DNA of 64,000 nt from Casuarina equisetifolia (Eukaryota; Streptophyta; Magnoliopsida; Fagales; Casuarinaceae). Shown here piece after piece: positions 11,515 to 23,052 of this stretch. The notes beneath the pieces are model-generated. The model was not told the DNA's origin and did not search any database. It worked only from the letters and a program-made list of their open reading frames with translations. Location of the stretch: assembly GCA_028551475.1 (NCBI GenBank), contig CM052355.1, forward strand, positions 8,928,001 to 8,992,000. Direction: 5' to 3'. The first letter of the stretch is position 1. Every line of letters begins with the position of its first letter. A program made the translations under genes and the position numbers.

Positions 11515-12110
11515 AAAAAGAAGACGAAGCTTACTTGAATCAACTCGTCGGTCGGGGAGGCCCAGGGCGGAAGATGATCCTCGGGAAAGACCCTAACCTG
11601 AGCCCCACTCTGGTGCCTTATCTTTTCCACAATCTTCCCTCCTCTCCCCAGCACACAACCAACCTGATTACTCTCCGCTAGCAATCTACAACACACACCA
11701 TCGCCATTGAAGCTATCCCCCTCCCCTTCTTTCTCCTTGTCTTTCTGCTCTTCATCCCCATTCTCCCTCACCATCCTCTCGAAGATCCTCAGAAGCGCCT
11801 GCTGAGCTGGCGAGCTACCTGCCTCCTCCTCAGTGGAGACAGTGGTGCCAAGGCCATCTTCCTCGGAGACGATATGAATGACGCAATCTTCATCGGACGA
11901 CGATGACAACGAGTTGATGTGGATTTTGGTGTTGGTGAGTACCTGGACACGGCGGATGTGGCCGGCAAGGGAGGCGGTCTTGGTGGCCGGACAGAGGAGT
12001 CGGAAGACGCTATACTCAGTCGGCAGGTGACGCCGCTTGGCGATGGACTCCCTCGTCATCGTTGTAGTGGGGTCCGGTGGACGCTTGGACATACTGGAAG
12101 AAGCGTCCAT
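3948..12110 (-). CDS. KH-domain RNA-binding protein (HEN4 / At4g18375-like), 661 aa
   Basis: Seven coding exons on the minus strand: 12110-11535, 8695-8261, 7468-7220, 5271-4882, 4758-4685, 4317-4206 and 4097-3948. They sum to 1986 nt. Three KH domains have a full GxxG loop: GRGG at residues 155-158, GKGG at 300-303 and GKGG at 384-387. Two more are degenerate: an N-terminal one at about 33-80 and a C-terminal one at about 588-650 with RGEN in the loop position. KH domains bind single-stranded RNA or DNA. Plant relatives with five KH units (HEN4, FLK, RCF3) act in the nucleus on pre-mRNA processing, so a similar role is inferred. A Pro/His-rich linker (about 440-540) separates KH4 from KH5. 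Intron 2 has a GC donor (at 8260-8259), and exon 6 has a tandem acceptor GAGCAG. Intron 1 (2.8 kb) and intron 3 (1.9 kb) hold microsatellites. Confidence 0.93.
5777..5823. repeat. (CA)13 microsatellite with A/G-rich tail
   Basis: Thirteen CA units (5777-5802) are followed by an A/AAG stretch, inside the third intron of the KH gene. Confidence 0.95.
6036..6088. repeat. A/G-rich simple repeat ending in an 11-base G run
   Basis: AAAGG-like units grade into long G runs at about 6069-6086, within the third intron of the KH gene. On the coding (minus) strand this is a pyrimidine tract. Confidence 0.9.
7588..7718 (-). mobile_element. tRNA-derived SINE remnant in a KH-gene intron
   Basis: On the minus strand a box-A-like GGCCGAATGGC (near 7700-7690) is followed about 45 bases on by a box-B-like TAGGTTGAGTCC (7649-7638). 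These are the two parts of a tRNA-type polymerase III promoter. The copy lies in intron 2 (7469-8260). I see no clear target duplication and only a short A-rich end, so the limits are approximate. A tRNA pseudogene is an alternative, but the spacing and the extra 3' body favour a SINE. Confidence 0.45.
11482..11510. repeat. (GA)14 microsatellite just inside KH intron 1
   Basis: On the coding strand this is (TC)14, starting about 24 bases after the exon 1 donor at 11534-11529. It is a long pyrimidine tract very close to a 5' splice site. Confidence 0.95.
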
Positions 12111-12189
12111 ATCACTGAGTCAGATCGGTTACGGAAGGGTACAGAGTACAGACTCCACACTGCACCCTCCGAGAAAGCAGCCGATGCTC

Positions 12190-12203
12190 CACAAATATAA
12201 TAC
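12190..12203 (-). promoter_or_regulatory. Possible TATA box of the KH gene
   Basis: On the minus strand an AT-rich TATTATATTTG lies about 85 bases upstream of the start codon at 12110. That would place transcription start near 12165 and leave a short 5' UTR. The call rests on position and composition only. Confidence 0.3.
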
Positions 12204-12454
12204 TTATTCATTTATTCACAATGAAAACGCTATGCTATCATAAGATAATCCCTCTTTCCGGAAGAATCCTTCTTTACACTCTAAGAAGTGGACGCAAGTA
12301 TGCGACATGACGCGATGTCATCAGCTATTGTAAACTAAATATATATTTTCTTTCTTCTTTTTTCAATTCCTACAACAATTTATTCATCAGTCACTTCAGA
12401 TCCTATTACTTTCTATGCAAGTAAATAGAATTAATTAAATAGATACATATTTAA

Positions 12455-12479
12455 TTTTTTTTTTTTTTAAAAAAAAAAA
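12455..12479. repeat. T14-A11 homopolymer palindrome
   Basis: A run of 14 T joins a run of 11 A with no spacer. A similar T12-A13 tract lies at 32424-32448. Confidence 0.95.
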
Positions 12480-13434
12480 CAAGGAAACAGTGTTCAGGAG
12501 ATGAGCTTGTAATTTGGTGGGCGTTAGGGACGTGACACCGGCGCAACCTCAAGCGATGGAGAGGCGATGTTGAAGTGGTTGAGAGATTCGAGCTTTTTCC
12601 TTTCTTTTTCATGGGCGTCGTCCCTTTCTCAAGGCCCACCATCGCAGACACCCAAGGTTCCTTGCTTTGAACGTTTCTACCTTTGAAATGTACAAGGTTG
12701 GCGTGGTCCGTTGACATTTTTGCGCCTCTTTCCTCTGCCAGCCTTCCATCTTTTCAACCAACGAGCCTTCGTGTATTGTCTGTGAACTAATTCTTCAACT
12801 ACCCATTTTTTTAACAGTTTCGCAGTCTGTACATGGTCTGATCCTTAGGCGGCTCTTCATGGAATGCTGAACTACGCTGTGTGTAAAAGTCATCTTACAC
12901 ACAGAAGCCCACCAGCGTGGGACAATCTACTCTTCTTGTCTTCAACGCAGCCTACTTTGAACCCGCCCCTCATTTGTTTCTTTCTCCTGAAGTTTTCTGT
13001 TGCGGTCAGTTTGGTGGCTTAACGTTTTCAGACCACCTGACAAATCCCAATCTCACCTCTCGCCGGCCAGCATATCTCAGCTTTTTGGACGCTTGTATTG
13101 TCTCTTAAGGTATTGGCTCTTCCGCTCCTCCACTGATTCTTCTGTCGTTGTGGTATTTCCATATGTTTCCATAGAATGTAAAGGGACTGTTTAAATAAAC
13201 TAGCAAGAAAGTGGGTGTCTTTTCGGCTGCAGGCGTTGGCTTGAGATGAACTTGACTTGTCCAGAATATATTCCAAACAAATTGCGTGTGGCGTTGGTCT
13301 AAATTGTGATGATCTGAGGATGGATTCAACAGCATTTTAGGTGTTTGCTTCTTCTGGGTTGTGAGAGTTTTGAGGATTTGATTTACTATGAGAGTAGTTT
13401 AAAAAACTGCTGAGTTGATTGACACGCCATATAG

Positions 13435-16041
13435 ATGAGGATGCCCAAACCTCTTTCATGGATCTCAGGTTATCATCTCTGGATCACGGTATTTGCTGTT
13501 GGTTTCATAGTGCTAGGAGCACTATCACGTACAACTGGAAATGTGTTTTATGCTGAACGCACTGAATATGCATATCCGAAGAGCATTCCTTCTAAAGGTA
13601 AAGGTTACCCCCCTGTTCTTGCTTATCAGATATGCGGTAGTAGTGGGGATGGTAAGAAAATGTACAGGCTACTGAAGGCGATATATCATCCAAGAAACCA
13701 GTACTTGTTGCAACTTGATGCTGGTTCAACGGACAATGAAAGGAGAGACTTAGCACTTTTAGTTCAATCAGATGAGCTGTTCTGGGCCCTTGGAAATGTT
13801 AATGTCCTGGGCAAAAGTTACGCGGTTAACAAGATGGGCTCCTCTGCTCTTGCAGCCACACTTCATGCTGCCGCTTTGCTTCTTAAGATCAGCACTGACT
13901 GGGACTGGTTCATCACTTTAAGTGCTTCAGATTATCCGCTGATCGCTCAAGATGGTATGAAGTACACACTATAGGTTCTTTTCCCTTACTTTTTCTGAGT
14001 ATACTCTGTGTTTCCAGCTTTGTTTTGGGATTGGTGCTTGCCGTAGTACCGAGTCACTGTAGAATTTGGCTTTTTATTTGTCTACCCAAACAACTTGGAA
14101 GCCTGATTCCGTTTTACAGGTTCTCTAAATCTTGATGTTCCGGGGCCAATGAGTGCATTTAGTTTGAGAATTTCCCAACTCATTTCAAAGACATAAGTAA
14201 CTAATTTAGGAGCTATCCAATCCAGAAGAATAGGCCTCGGTTCTATACAGGAAATGACTTTGTTTTGGCAGTAAAATTTCAACTATCTTATGAGATAAAG
14301 GTTAATCTACCCAATCGAAGGCTTGGAGAGTAAGCCTTGTATCTAATATCAGTATACATGAGAACAAGCATGCTACAAGTTCACGAAAAATAACACTAAT
14401 GCCATATTCCACTTGTACACACTTCTGTTCAGAGATTTTCGAATTTGAACCCGGCTACAATGTAACTTACTTTTTCTGTTTGCTCATTCCCTTTCGAAAC
14501 CAGTTTTTAATAAGTTAGCATTTTTTCGTCTTATGTGTAAATATTTCAAGAATATGGGTTTGGCATTGTCTTTTGTGATCTCTGCAAGGTCACAGTTTAT
14601 TCTTACATTATAGAATATTGAATTCTCATCTTCATGTTAATTGTTGAAAATGGTTCTGAAGACTGTATATCTTCTTCTTGAACGTAGAAACTAGAATAGG
14701 CTGACTTCACAAAAGCACACATCTTTAAGTTCAATTAAACTATTTTAGTTCGAGATTCTATACTTCGTCCAGAAACCCCTCGTGGCCCCGTTGTCTATTG
14801 CTGACAAGGTAATTTTTCTCTTTTCGTGCAGATCTCCTCCATGCTTTCACTTTCTTGCCAAGGGATCTCAATTTTGTTCATTATTCCAACAAGACCAGTT
14901 GGATTTGGAAAGAGTGAGTGCTAGTCATTTGAATGCATCAAATGCCTTTCCTACCATGTATAAGAAACTTAAAGGCACCATCTTGTGCACCACCAGCAAT
15001 ACTTTTAATGAATTGTAACGTAAATTAACCAAACCATGAACTTTGGAATCAGAAAAGATATGTTAATTCTTAATCATGAGACTAAGGACAGTCTCCGAAT
15101 GCAGATATGGAATAGACTAACAGGCATCTTAATACTTTTGTAGTGCTTTCTGTATCCGTTCCAGAACATTGAAATGTGGCTTTTGATTGCAGACCCGAAA
15201 AAGTAAATAAAATCGTCATTGACCCCAGTTTACATAATCAACAAAGCAGTCCACTTTTCTACGCTGTGGAGACCCGGCCAGCCCCTGATGCTTTCACGTT
15301 ATTTGGAGGTCAGTTCCCTCTAGATTTGCAGTTTTTAAGCTTCTGATATTTTCAATTACATAGGATGATCTCCTGAGGCTCTTCTGGGCTCTGTCACCGC
15401 TTACAAGAGATACTTAGGTTGAACACTCTGTTTACTTTCGCTGTTCATTACTGCAAAAACTACTGCTGCAGCCGTTCCTGATTGTTTGCCAATTAGGTTC
15501 TCCTTGGGTAACTCTTTCAAGATCGTTCACGGAATACTGTGTCCAAGCGTGGGACAACTTCCCAAGGAAGCTTCTAATGTACTTGACCAATGTGGCTTAT
15601 CCTCTCGAATCCTATTTTCACACTGTCCTCTGTAACTCACCGGAGTTCCAAAACACAACGGTGGACAGCGATTTAAGGTACAGTATTTGGGACGCTGATC
15701 AAGGTGCACACCAAGTCCTGAGCATGGAAAACTATAAGAAGATGGTAGCTAGTGGGGCAGCATTTGCAGGGCCAGTTCAAGAAGGCGATCTTTTGCGAGA
15801 CAAAATCGATACCCATGTCTTAAACCGCCTTCCAGATAGGGTGGTTCCCGGGGAATGGTGCCCCCCAAGAGGAATGAATAATGAGAGCGAACCCTCTTCA
15901 AAGGAAAAGCAGGACTTGTGTTCCACTTGGGGAAACATTGATGCTGTCAAGCCAGGGCCTTCCGGCATCAAGTTTCGAGTTTTTCTGTCAAGGCTTGCCC
16001 GGAAGGGGAGGCGGAGAAGGAGTCAGTGCTCTCAACAGTAA
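13435..16041 (+). CDS. GT14-family beta-glucuronosyltransferase (GlcAT14-like), 420 aa
   Basis: Four exons: 13435-13954, 14832-14913, 15193-15308 and 15497-16041, together 1263 nt with consistent phases. A short cytosolic N-terminus is followed by one membrane segment (about residues 16-33, LWITVFAVGFIVLGAL), giving a type II Golgi anchor. The family signatures follow: LLQLDAGS near residue 95, DWDWFITLSASDYPLI near 157, DPSLH, TLFGGSPW, and the WDADQGAHQVLSM-type C-terminal block. Plant GT14 (Core-2/I-branching-like) enzymes of this type, GlcAT14A to C, add glucuronic acid to galactan side chains of arabinogalactan proteins in the Golgi. The substrate here is inferred from the family. The C-terminus is basic (RKGRRRRSQ). 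A second ATG lies two codons downstream of the chosen start; either would keep the anchor. Confidence 0.93.
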
Positions 16042-18358
16042 GGAAGCCGGAGAATTACATAAAAGATCCATATAATATGAAGTTTTGCTTAAAAGAACGG
16101 AATTGTTGTAATTAATTTGTTGGACACTGGTGTTCATTTCAAAAGTTTTTGTTTATCAGCTGTCTCTTGGGCCTTTACAGGTTGACTAAAAGGAAGAGAA
16201 GAGATCAAATATGGCCCCAACTTTTGCTGCTCACTGTGTTGCATCCAGGACAGATCCAAATTATATTAAAAGGCAAAAAGAAAAGGACAAAAACTCTTTA
16301 AATTTAGATGGTAAAAATGTTACATGAGCAGCAAATAATCCCAAGTGCTGTTTCCAGGGCAAAAATTATAACTTTTGTTTCGTGTTGGTCGACGTATTTT
16401 GCAGAGATGGTTAAGTTCAAATTCTAGTTTGATAATTTCGAAACTGTTTTCAGGCACTACTAGGACCATCAAAACTAGGCTGAATGTGATTGGGATAGAA
16501 CTTGCTGTTGTTATGGTTGCCTTCCATTGGTGTAACCTTTCCGTGAATTCCGTACATAAACAGAGAGACCCAGGCCTCATATGTTTAGATCGAGATCAGA
16601 TGAAAAACTTGTAACCTGGGTCAGGTAGGTTCGAAGAAAATGTTATTACATTCTGGAAAACCTTGTAATTTGTCAGATGAACCCACATTAATCGAGAGCT
16701 AAAATTGAAAAGGGAATTCTTAGATGACAGAGATGCTCTCAGAAGTTTGTGATCACTTCTAGTATGATCGACCCACCACAGGGGAACAATGGGGCATGGC
16801 TTTGTCTTTCAAGGGTTTCTGTAACAGGAGCTTTCTTTCCTTCTTTTTTTCTTTTGGCCAGAGTGGGTATCTCAAAATGCTCATGGCGGAGCTTAGGATT
16901 CCCAACAATCATCCGAAGATAGGATGAAGGTGGACATTAGCACAATAATAGTCCAGAGGTCTTATCTTCAGAATATAATTACACCATTGGTATAATCAGC
17001 AAAATAATATTAGCAATCATATTCAATCATGACTGTTTACAAAACAAAACATGTAGTTATGATAAGCTCTCGTGCCTAAAATCTTAGTTCAATCTACAAT
17101 CATGACCATTGATTTCAAGAATTATAACCTTTGGTGGAGGGGACTTCGCTTGTGGTTCGTAAATTGGGTGAGAACATAGACAGTCGCCGAGAACGTGAGT
17201 CTCCTACTGATTTCTCCCCACAATTTCTCCCTCCCCCTGCATTGGATTCTTTGCGACAACTTTAAACGGAAACCATTTTAATCGTTCTTCCCCACCCACC
17301 AACCCTTCTGAGTGCCTCAGCTCCCACAAGCAAATGCAGTCTCATATTCATCGATTTTAGCGTCGCCCTTTTAGTTCCTGGCAAGTGTCCTACAGCACCA
17401 GGGCCAGAACTTTATGTGCGTCGGAGATGGGTTTAAACGTGAAGTCTGAGAGGGTGAGCGTATCAGGAAAAGCAAAAATGAATGCAGAAAATAGAATTTG
17501 AATTCAAGCCTGGAAAAATATGAAGAAAACACAACAAAAATCTCAGAAACTTCAGCTGTAATACTGATCGATCCTGCTTCGGCTCGATTTTCAGGCTCCA
17601 ACTCTTGTGAACAGGAAAAGATTGAGCATGGACAAATAGAACAAGTGCAAACATAAACTTCACAGGGAGACAAAACTTTCCCATTCTCCGCAAACCAGAA
17701 ATCAGGTGTATCGAGGTGGGATTCCATCCTAAGCCTGTGATACGAGTCCCCACGTTCTTAGACCAACAGTGATCCAGACTCAAAAGACGACCGACGATTA
17801 TGAGCCGACAGAGACAGCCTTGCTCTGAAGCCCTCGTAAAAGAAGGAAAAAGGCAGACATAATTTCGAAGACTATACTGTTCCATGACAACTCTTACGCT
17901 TACGCTTCGAATACAAGCTGAAAGGAGGACCACCGGAATGATCGTCTTAATTGTTTCATACACTGTGGTCTGGCATTATTGCAAATGCTTACGTTCCAAA
18001 AAGTTGTGGTCCAGCCTCTGAAATTGTTCAAAATTTGCTAATACCCTTTCACGTGCAACTGACGATCGCTGCAAAACCATTGGGATTATGGATGGTGAAT
18101 GATGGTCTCTTCAGGTACAATCCATAATAGACCATGCGTGATGGCGATGGACGACGATTGGATAACTACCAATAACAATTGTCAGGCCACACAAGATGTC
18201 AGTAAACCCCCGATAGATGTTGATGAATGATTGATGCTGAACTAGATAATTGACTAAGCCAACTAAATAGACGTTTTTTTTTTCCTTGGTCTCTTCCCTG
18301 AAGACTTTAGATTTCAATTTAAGCCATCTATAACTAAATTAGAACAAAATTCATAGTT
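16042..18358. other. Intergenic region right of the GT14 gene
   Basis: The first few hundred bases should be the GT14 3' UTR. At 17200-17460 the plus strand looks like a plant 5' leader: pyrimidine-rich, then ATGGGTTTAAACGTG at about 17427 running into a good donor AGG|GTGAGC at 17454. No downstream exon can be recognised before the transposon nest begins at about 18.36 kb. It may be a cut-off first exon or chance. The longest reading frame (17463-17963 minus) has no known family features. Confidence 0.4.
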
Positions 18359-18386
18359 AGAGAGAGAGAGAGAGAGAGAGAGAGAG
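18359..18386. repeat. (AG)13 microsatellite at the left edge of the transposon nest
   Basis: About thirteen AG units lie immediately before the first repeat block at 18395. Confidence 0.95.
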
Positions 18387-18394
18387 TAAAAGAA

Positions 18395-18827
18395 TTTGGA
18401 AGTTGAGTTTGAAGTTCTTGCTTGAATAATTTACAAAGCTTTCGACTCCATCTATAATCCTAACTAATTGAAAGAAAAAATAATGAAAATCTACCTAATA
18501 TCTTTTAGTCCTAAACTTAATGAATAATAAAGAAAATCAAAATTCTTGTAGTTGTCTCTTAAGAAATTTCTTCTTTTAATTGAAATCAGTTAAGTAGTGA
18601 TTTCTTAGAGTGTGAGACAGCTTGATGGATTTTCTATTTCTAGTTGTAAGCTATTGGAGTAATCTTATTGACTTGAGTGATTGCTTGAAGGAAAGGAGTT
18701 GCTTCCTTTTGGTCTGAATGAACACAGATACATAAAGACCTTGTTTCCTTTCCTAGTTAGAGTAGCCTTGACAATGACCAAATTGGAGAACTTAGCTTTT
18801 TGTGTCAAAAAGAGTGAGAAAGGGAAC
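18395..18827. repeat. Repeat block U0, homologous to 25205-25368 plus 28391-28690
   Basis: The left half (18395-18560) matches 25205-25368: both carry TTACAAAGCT, GACTCCAT and CCTAAACTTAATGAATAA in the same order. The right half (18545-18827) matches the tandem units at 28393-28690 and 28791-29080; all carry GATGGATTTTCTATTTCTAG. The Ty3-type element at 18828 interrupts this copy, and another Ty3-type element interrupts the second copy at 25369. The block therefore predates both insertions. Confidence 0.75.
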
Positions 18828-19316
18828 TATTGCAGTTGCATGAAGATGAGCACTGAGGTGGTGCTTCCTAAGGTAGGACTTGGTTCTATCAACACCATAC
18901 AAGGCATGCTCTGGCATGGAGTGTTATGGCTTCTCATAAGGTCCTATCACATTTATGGAAGACATCTCATGTAATTAAGCAATGAGGCCAAGTATGGTCC
19001 ATTATGCTTTGTTTAAGCATGACTTGTAAGGTGGGTTTCATAGGGTGTTATGTAATAGTTAGGAGCAATAAGAGTCTACAAGAAAGGTCTTTTGTTGTTA
19101 TAATAGGGGTATGAATGAAAAAGTAGTGATCTTTCCCTCTCAACTCTTATTCTCTCTCCTCTTTGGTTTCTTTCCCACATTTTGCACTCTCTTAACTTCT
19201 TCTCCACATTTTGCCCATAACTTACAAAATAGGCAAAAATGATTGCCACAGGCTATGGCTATATAATGATCAACCTCTTCTTCTGTTGATGAATCAATCC
19301 TTAAAAAAAGTATACA
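18828..19316 (+). repeat. Left LTR of the first Ty3-type element
   Basis: It aligns over its length with 22519-23047. Shared blocks include AAGATGAGC, TATGGTCCAT, CTCTTTGGTTTC, ACAAAATAGGCAAA and ATGATCAACCTCTTCTT. Confidence 0.8.
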
Positions 19317-19788
19317 AAAAGTGGTATTAAAACTTACACTAACCATAGCTAACCCTAGTCTTACAAAGTTGGCAATGGCTAAGTGAGTTGGGCATAGTGT
19401 GGGATTTTCTCAACTTTATATGGCCTTTGAAGTAAATGGTAAAAAGGTATAGCTTTAGAGGGTAACTTAGGTTGATATAGACCTAGTTAATGTCTTTAAG
19501 AGGAATGAGTGGGCAAGAAAGGGTAAACAATTAACAATCATAAAGATGTAGATGTTGGAAGGAAAGGATAAAGAATTTATTTGAGTATTCATGGGAGAAA
19601 CAAGTAACAACATGGGTGGATTAATCTAACTAATTGAAAAAATCTCCACCAATAGTGGGCTATATTCACTAGCTTTGTAAGGAAGTGGACTTCATAAGGT
19701 AGCACGGCCTAGTTCAAGTTAAAGGCTTGGTGATAAAGAAGTAGCCCTAACCTAAGTCCTTAATGAATGTAACAACATATTCGTTGAA

Positions 19789-19957
19789 TGTTGCTTAGCC
19801 AACTAGCTTAATGGTAAGCTAAGCTAAGCTAAGTTATAACAACAGAATGTGGGAATTCCAATCATGAGATTTAGGGTTTGAAATTTTGTGTACATGAGTT
19901 GGGTATATGTGTTATGATATTAAAAAATGAACCAAAAAATGAAAAAAGAAAAAAAAG
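19789..19957 (+). mobile_element. tRNA-derived SINE with 14-bp target duplications
   Basis: A 169-bp insertion starts near a box-A-like TAGCTTAATGG (about 19801-19813) and has a box-B-like GGGAATTCCAATC further in. It ends in an A-rich tail of about 38 bases. ACATATTCGTTGAA (19775-19788) before it and ACATATTTGTTAAA (19958-19971) after it are near-identical 14-mers, as expected from LINE-driven target-primed insertion. It lies in the gag region of the Ty3-type fossil, so it is younger than that element. Confidence 0.75.
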
Positions 19958-22518
19958 ACATATTTGTTAAACTAACCTATCTTCCATTCCATGTAGTTGT
20001 GATCACACCATTAAGTTACAAGAAGGAAGTCAATTAATGTCCATATGACCCTAAAAGTGTCCTTATTTTGAACAATAGAGATTGCGAAGTTAGTGGCAAA
20101 AATGTTGAAAATATTATTGTCCAACCTAGCTATAGCTCATTCTCCCCTCTGGTATCACTTATTCATAAGCACAATGGGAATTGGTGCCTGTGTATGGACT
20201 ATTATGCTCTTAACAAAATCATGATGAAAGATAACTATTTGATTCCAACCATGAATGAGCGAATTGATGAATTGTAATAGGCTCAATCATTTATGAAATT
20301 ATATTTGCATGCCAATTACCTCCAAATCTAGATGAAGACATGTGGTGTAAAAAAAATTACATTCACCATCCCATTCAACCATTACGAATTCTTAGTAATA
20401 CTATGCATGTTTTCCAACACTCCAACAACGTTTCAATTATTGATGAACAAAATCTTTTGTCCATTCTTAAGGTGGTTTTTTATTTTCTTCTTTAACAATA
20501 TCCTAATTTTTAGTAAAACAATAGTATAAAAGTTATGTACATAAGATTTTTACCATGCTAAAGGGCTATTAACTTTACATCAAATAGGAGAAATATGAGT
20601 TTAGGAAAAGCTATATTAAGTTCTTAAGTTATTGTATAGAGACAAATGGACTCTTTATGGATTAAGATAAAGTGAAGGCTATGCAAGATTGGTCATGGCA
20701 AAAAATGGTAAAGGGTCTAAGGGGGTTCTTGGTGTAATCAAGTATTATTAGTGATTAATAAAAGATTATAGGAGAATAGTTGCTCTTTTGACTAAGCTAT
20801 TATACAAAGAAACTTTCAAATGGCAAGGAAAAGCCAAAATGTGAGCTTTCTAACTCTAATGTAAGGACAATGCTATATGAAAATGGAAGGCCACTTGCAT
20901 TCTTCAGTGGAGTCTTTCATGGTAAAAATTGTTCTTATCTCTTATAAGAAAAAATTACTGGGTTGAGTATTTGCTATGAAAAATTAAAGGCATTATCCTT
21001 TAGAAATAAGGTTTGTAGTAAAGAGTGACTAAAAGAGTTTAAAATTTCTCTAAAAGAAAATTTTTTAACTCTTAAATAGTAATGTTGACTATAAAAGCTC
21101 ATAGGATTTGATTTTAATGTGAAGTACCAACTTTGCAACAAAAATTGTATAACAAACATGTTATCCAAATAGCTTGATGAAGAAAAATAGGAAGAGCAAA
21201 AGGATAAAACAACAAACAAGGAAGGAGCAAAAGTTATAACAATCAGGACCATATATGTATCAATTTACATATGGTTAACTCTCATTCAAGAATAAATGAA
21301 AGGAAATCCAAGTGTATCAAGTTGGTGAACAAGGTGCAAGGTGGGAAATGTTAGGACCTTGGGAGCTTGGAGATGAGATATTATTCTATAAAAGGTGCGT
21401 CCTCCTCTTTGAAACATATGCCTTGGTCCTAGTAATTATCTAAGAAATACATTTCAACTGACATGAAGGATCCCACAACAATATAGGAGGATATTATAAT
21501 GGACTTCATAGAGGTCCTCCCTTCCTCCTATGGGAAAAACACCATTTTTGTAGTCATCAATCAATTATCCAAATTTGCTTGGTTCACCCCAATCTCACAC
21601 TTTTTCATCACATGTTGTTGCCTAAGTTTTCTATTAGTAGGTGTTTAATTACTTCAGCCTCCCAGAGAATATAGTCATTATTGGGATGTGGTCTTTACAA
21701 GCAAGTTTTGGATAGAGTTGTTTTGATTCGATGGAAATACTTTTAATTTTTCATCCTCTTATCACACTTATATTGATGGACAGTTTGAGGTAGTGAACTG
21801 TTCCCCTGAAATGTATTTTTACTGTTTTATTAATGTAAGACCTAAAGAATGGAGTTATAGGGTGCTTTGGGTAAAAAAATTTCATAACACTAGAGTTCAT
21901 AATGCTACCCTTAAAAGCCCATTTAAAATCATCTATGGGAGAGCTTCTCCCACACTCTTGACTTACATTATTAAAATAACATAACTGGAGTTTACGGACA
22001 AATTGAGATCAAGCAATACCTCAAATAATCATAAGAAAGGATGAAAATGTTTTATGATCAAAAGAGGATTAAGCTGGAATTTCATTCTAGGGACTAGGTA
22101 TATCTACCATGCAACCTTACCAAAGATTATCATGCAAATCTACAAAGATCATGAGCTTACTTCATGGTACTTTGGACCATACAAGATCATTAAAAGGATA
22201 AAGGTTGTAGCGTACAAATTAAAGCTTTCTAATAATAGTTAGATCCACCATGTAGTACTTGTCTTGCAACTTAAGAGGCACTTGTCATCTTCAGCTAGGA
22301 TACTTGACACTTTGTTATAGTTAGGAAAGATGAAAATAAGGTAGTAATTATACTTGAAGTAGTCATTGGGAAGAAGGTTCACAAGAAGCAATGGTAGGCT
22401 TTTATCCAATGGATTGGTCTAGAAAAACAAGATGCAACCTAGATAAGTGAAAAAAAGCTCAAGGACAAATTCTTTCATTTCAACCTTGAGAACAAGGTTC
22501 AATTTGAGGGGGAAGATA

Positions 22519-23047
22519 TGTTGCAATAACTTCAAGATGAGCATTAAGGTGGCACTCCCTAAGGCAAGACTTGGAGCTATCAACACCTTGTAAGGTATGT
22601 TCTAGCATTGAGTGTTTCAGCTTCTCACAAGGTCTTATCACATTTAGAGGGTAAGGGGAGATTACTAAGTGTACAAAAGTTTAATAAAAGTCACCCTTAT
22701 AATTAAATGGTGAGTCCAAATATGGTCCATCATGCTTTTGTTAAGCATGGCTCGTAAGGTATAGTTTCTATAAGGTGTTGCATAGTAGTTAGAAGCAATG
22801 AGATTTTATAAGAATGGTCTTTTTTCGTTGTATAAGGTATAAAATAAAAAAAAGCCATATTTTCCTCCTAACTTTTATTCTCTTTCCTCTTTGGTTTCCT
22901 TTTCACAATTTATACTCTTTCAACTTCTATCCTACATTTTGTCCACATCCTACAAAATAGGCAAACATGACCATCATAAGTTGTAGTTATGTAATGATCA
23001 ACCTCTTCTTTTGTTAGAGAATCAATGCTTAAAAAAAGCATATAACA
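22519..23047 (+). repeat. Right LTR of the first Ty3-type element
   Basis: It begins TGTTGCAATAAC after a purine tract (GAGGGGGAAGATA) and ends ATATAACA. It is slightly longer than the left copy because of a small insertion near 22640-22700. Confidence 0.8.
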
Positions 23048-23052
23048 GAAAC

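Larger units (their letters stand above)
12111..13434. other. Bidirectional intergenic region between the KH and GT14 genes
   Basis: The two genes start back to back, so this 1.3 kb holds both promoters and 5' UTRs. A T14-A11 tract lies at 12455-12479. The GT14 start codon at 13435 directly follows ATATAG, and CTTAAG|GTATTG at about 13109 looks like a donor, so an intron in the GT14 5' UTR is possible. The reading frames here (for example 12451-12717 minus) match nothing I know. Confidence 0.5.
18828..23047 (+). mobile_element. Ty3-type (gypsy, chromovirus-like) LTR retrotransposon fossil
   Basis: Two clearly related but strongly diverged LTRs bound it (18828-19316 and 22519-23047). A weathered initiator-Met-type primer site follows the left LTR at about 19322, and a purine tract (about 22505-22517) precedes the right one. 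Flanking GGAAC and GAAAC look like an aged 5-bp target duplication. Inside, in plus orientation and in the Ty3 order, are traces of reverse transcriptase (about 20068-20530), RNase H (about 20640-21000), integrase (about 21480-22000) and a chromodomain-like tail (about 22340-22500). The coding parts are broken in many places, and the LTR divergence says the element is old. A SINE sits inside it. Confidence 0.85.

Noticed and set aside
16375-16614. 79-codon plus frame after the GT14 gene
   Set aside because: It lies in the expected 3' UTR region and has no recognisable domain.
17463-17963. 166-codon open frame, minus strand
   Set aside because: It is Cys/Phe/Leu-rich with no domain, no homologue I recognise and no supporting splice or promoter context. 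Overlapping frames in the same stretch are also open.
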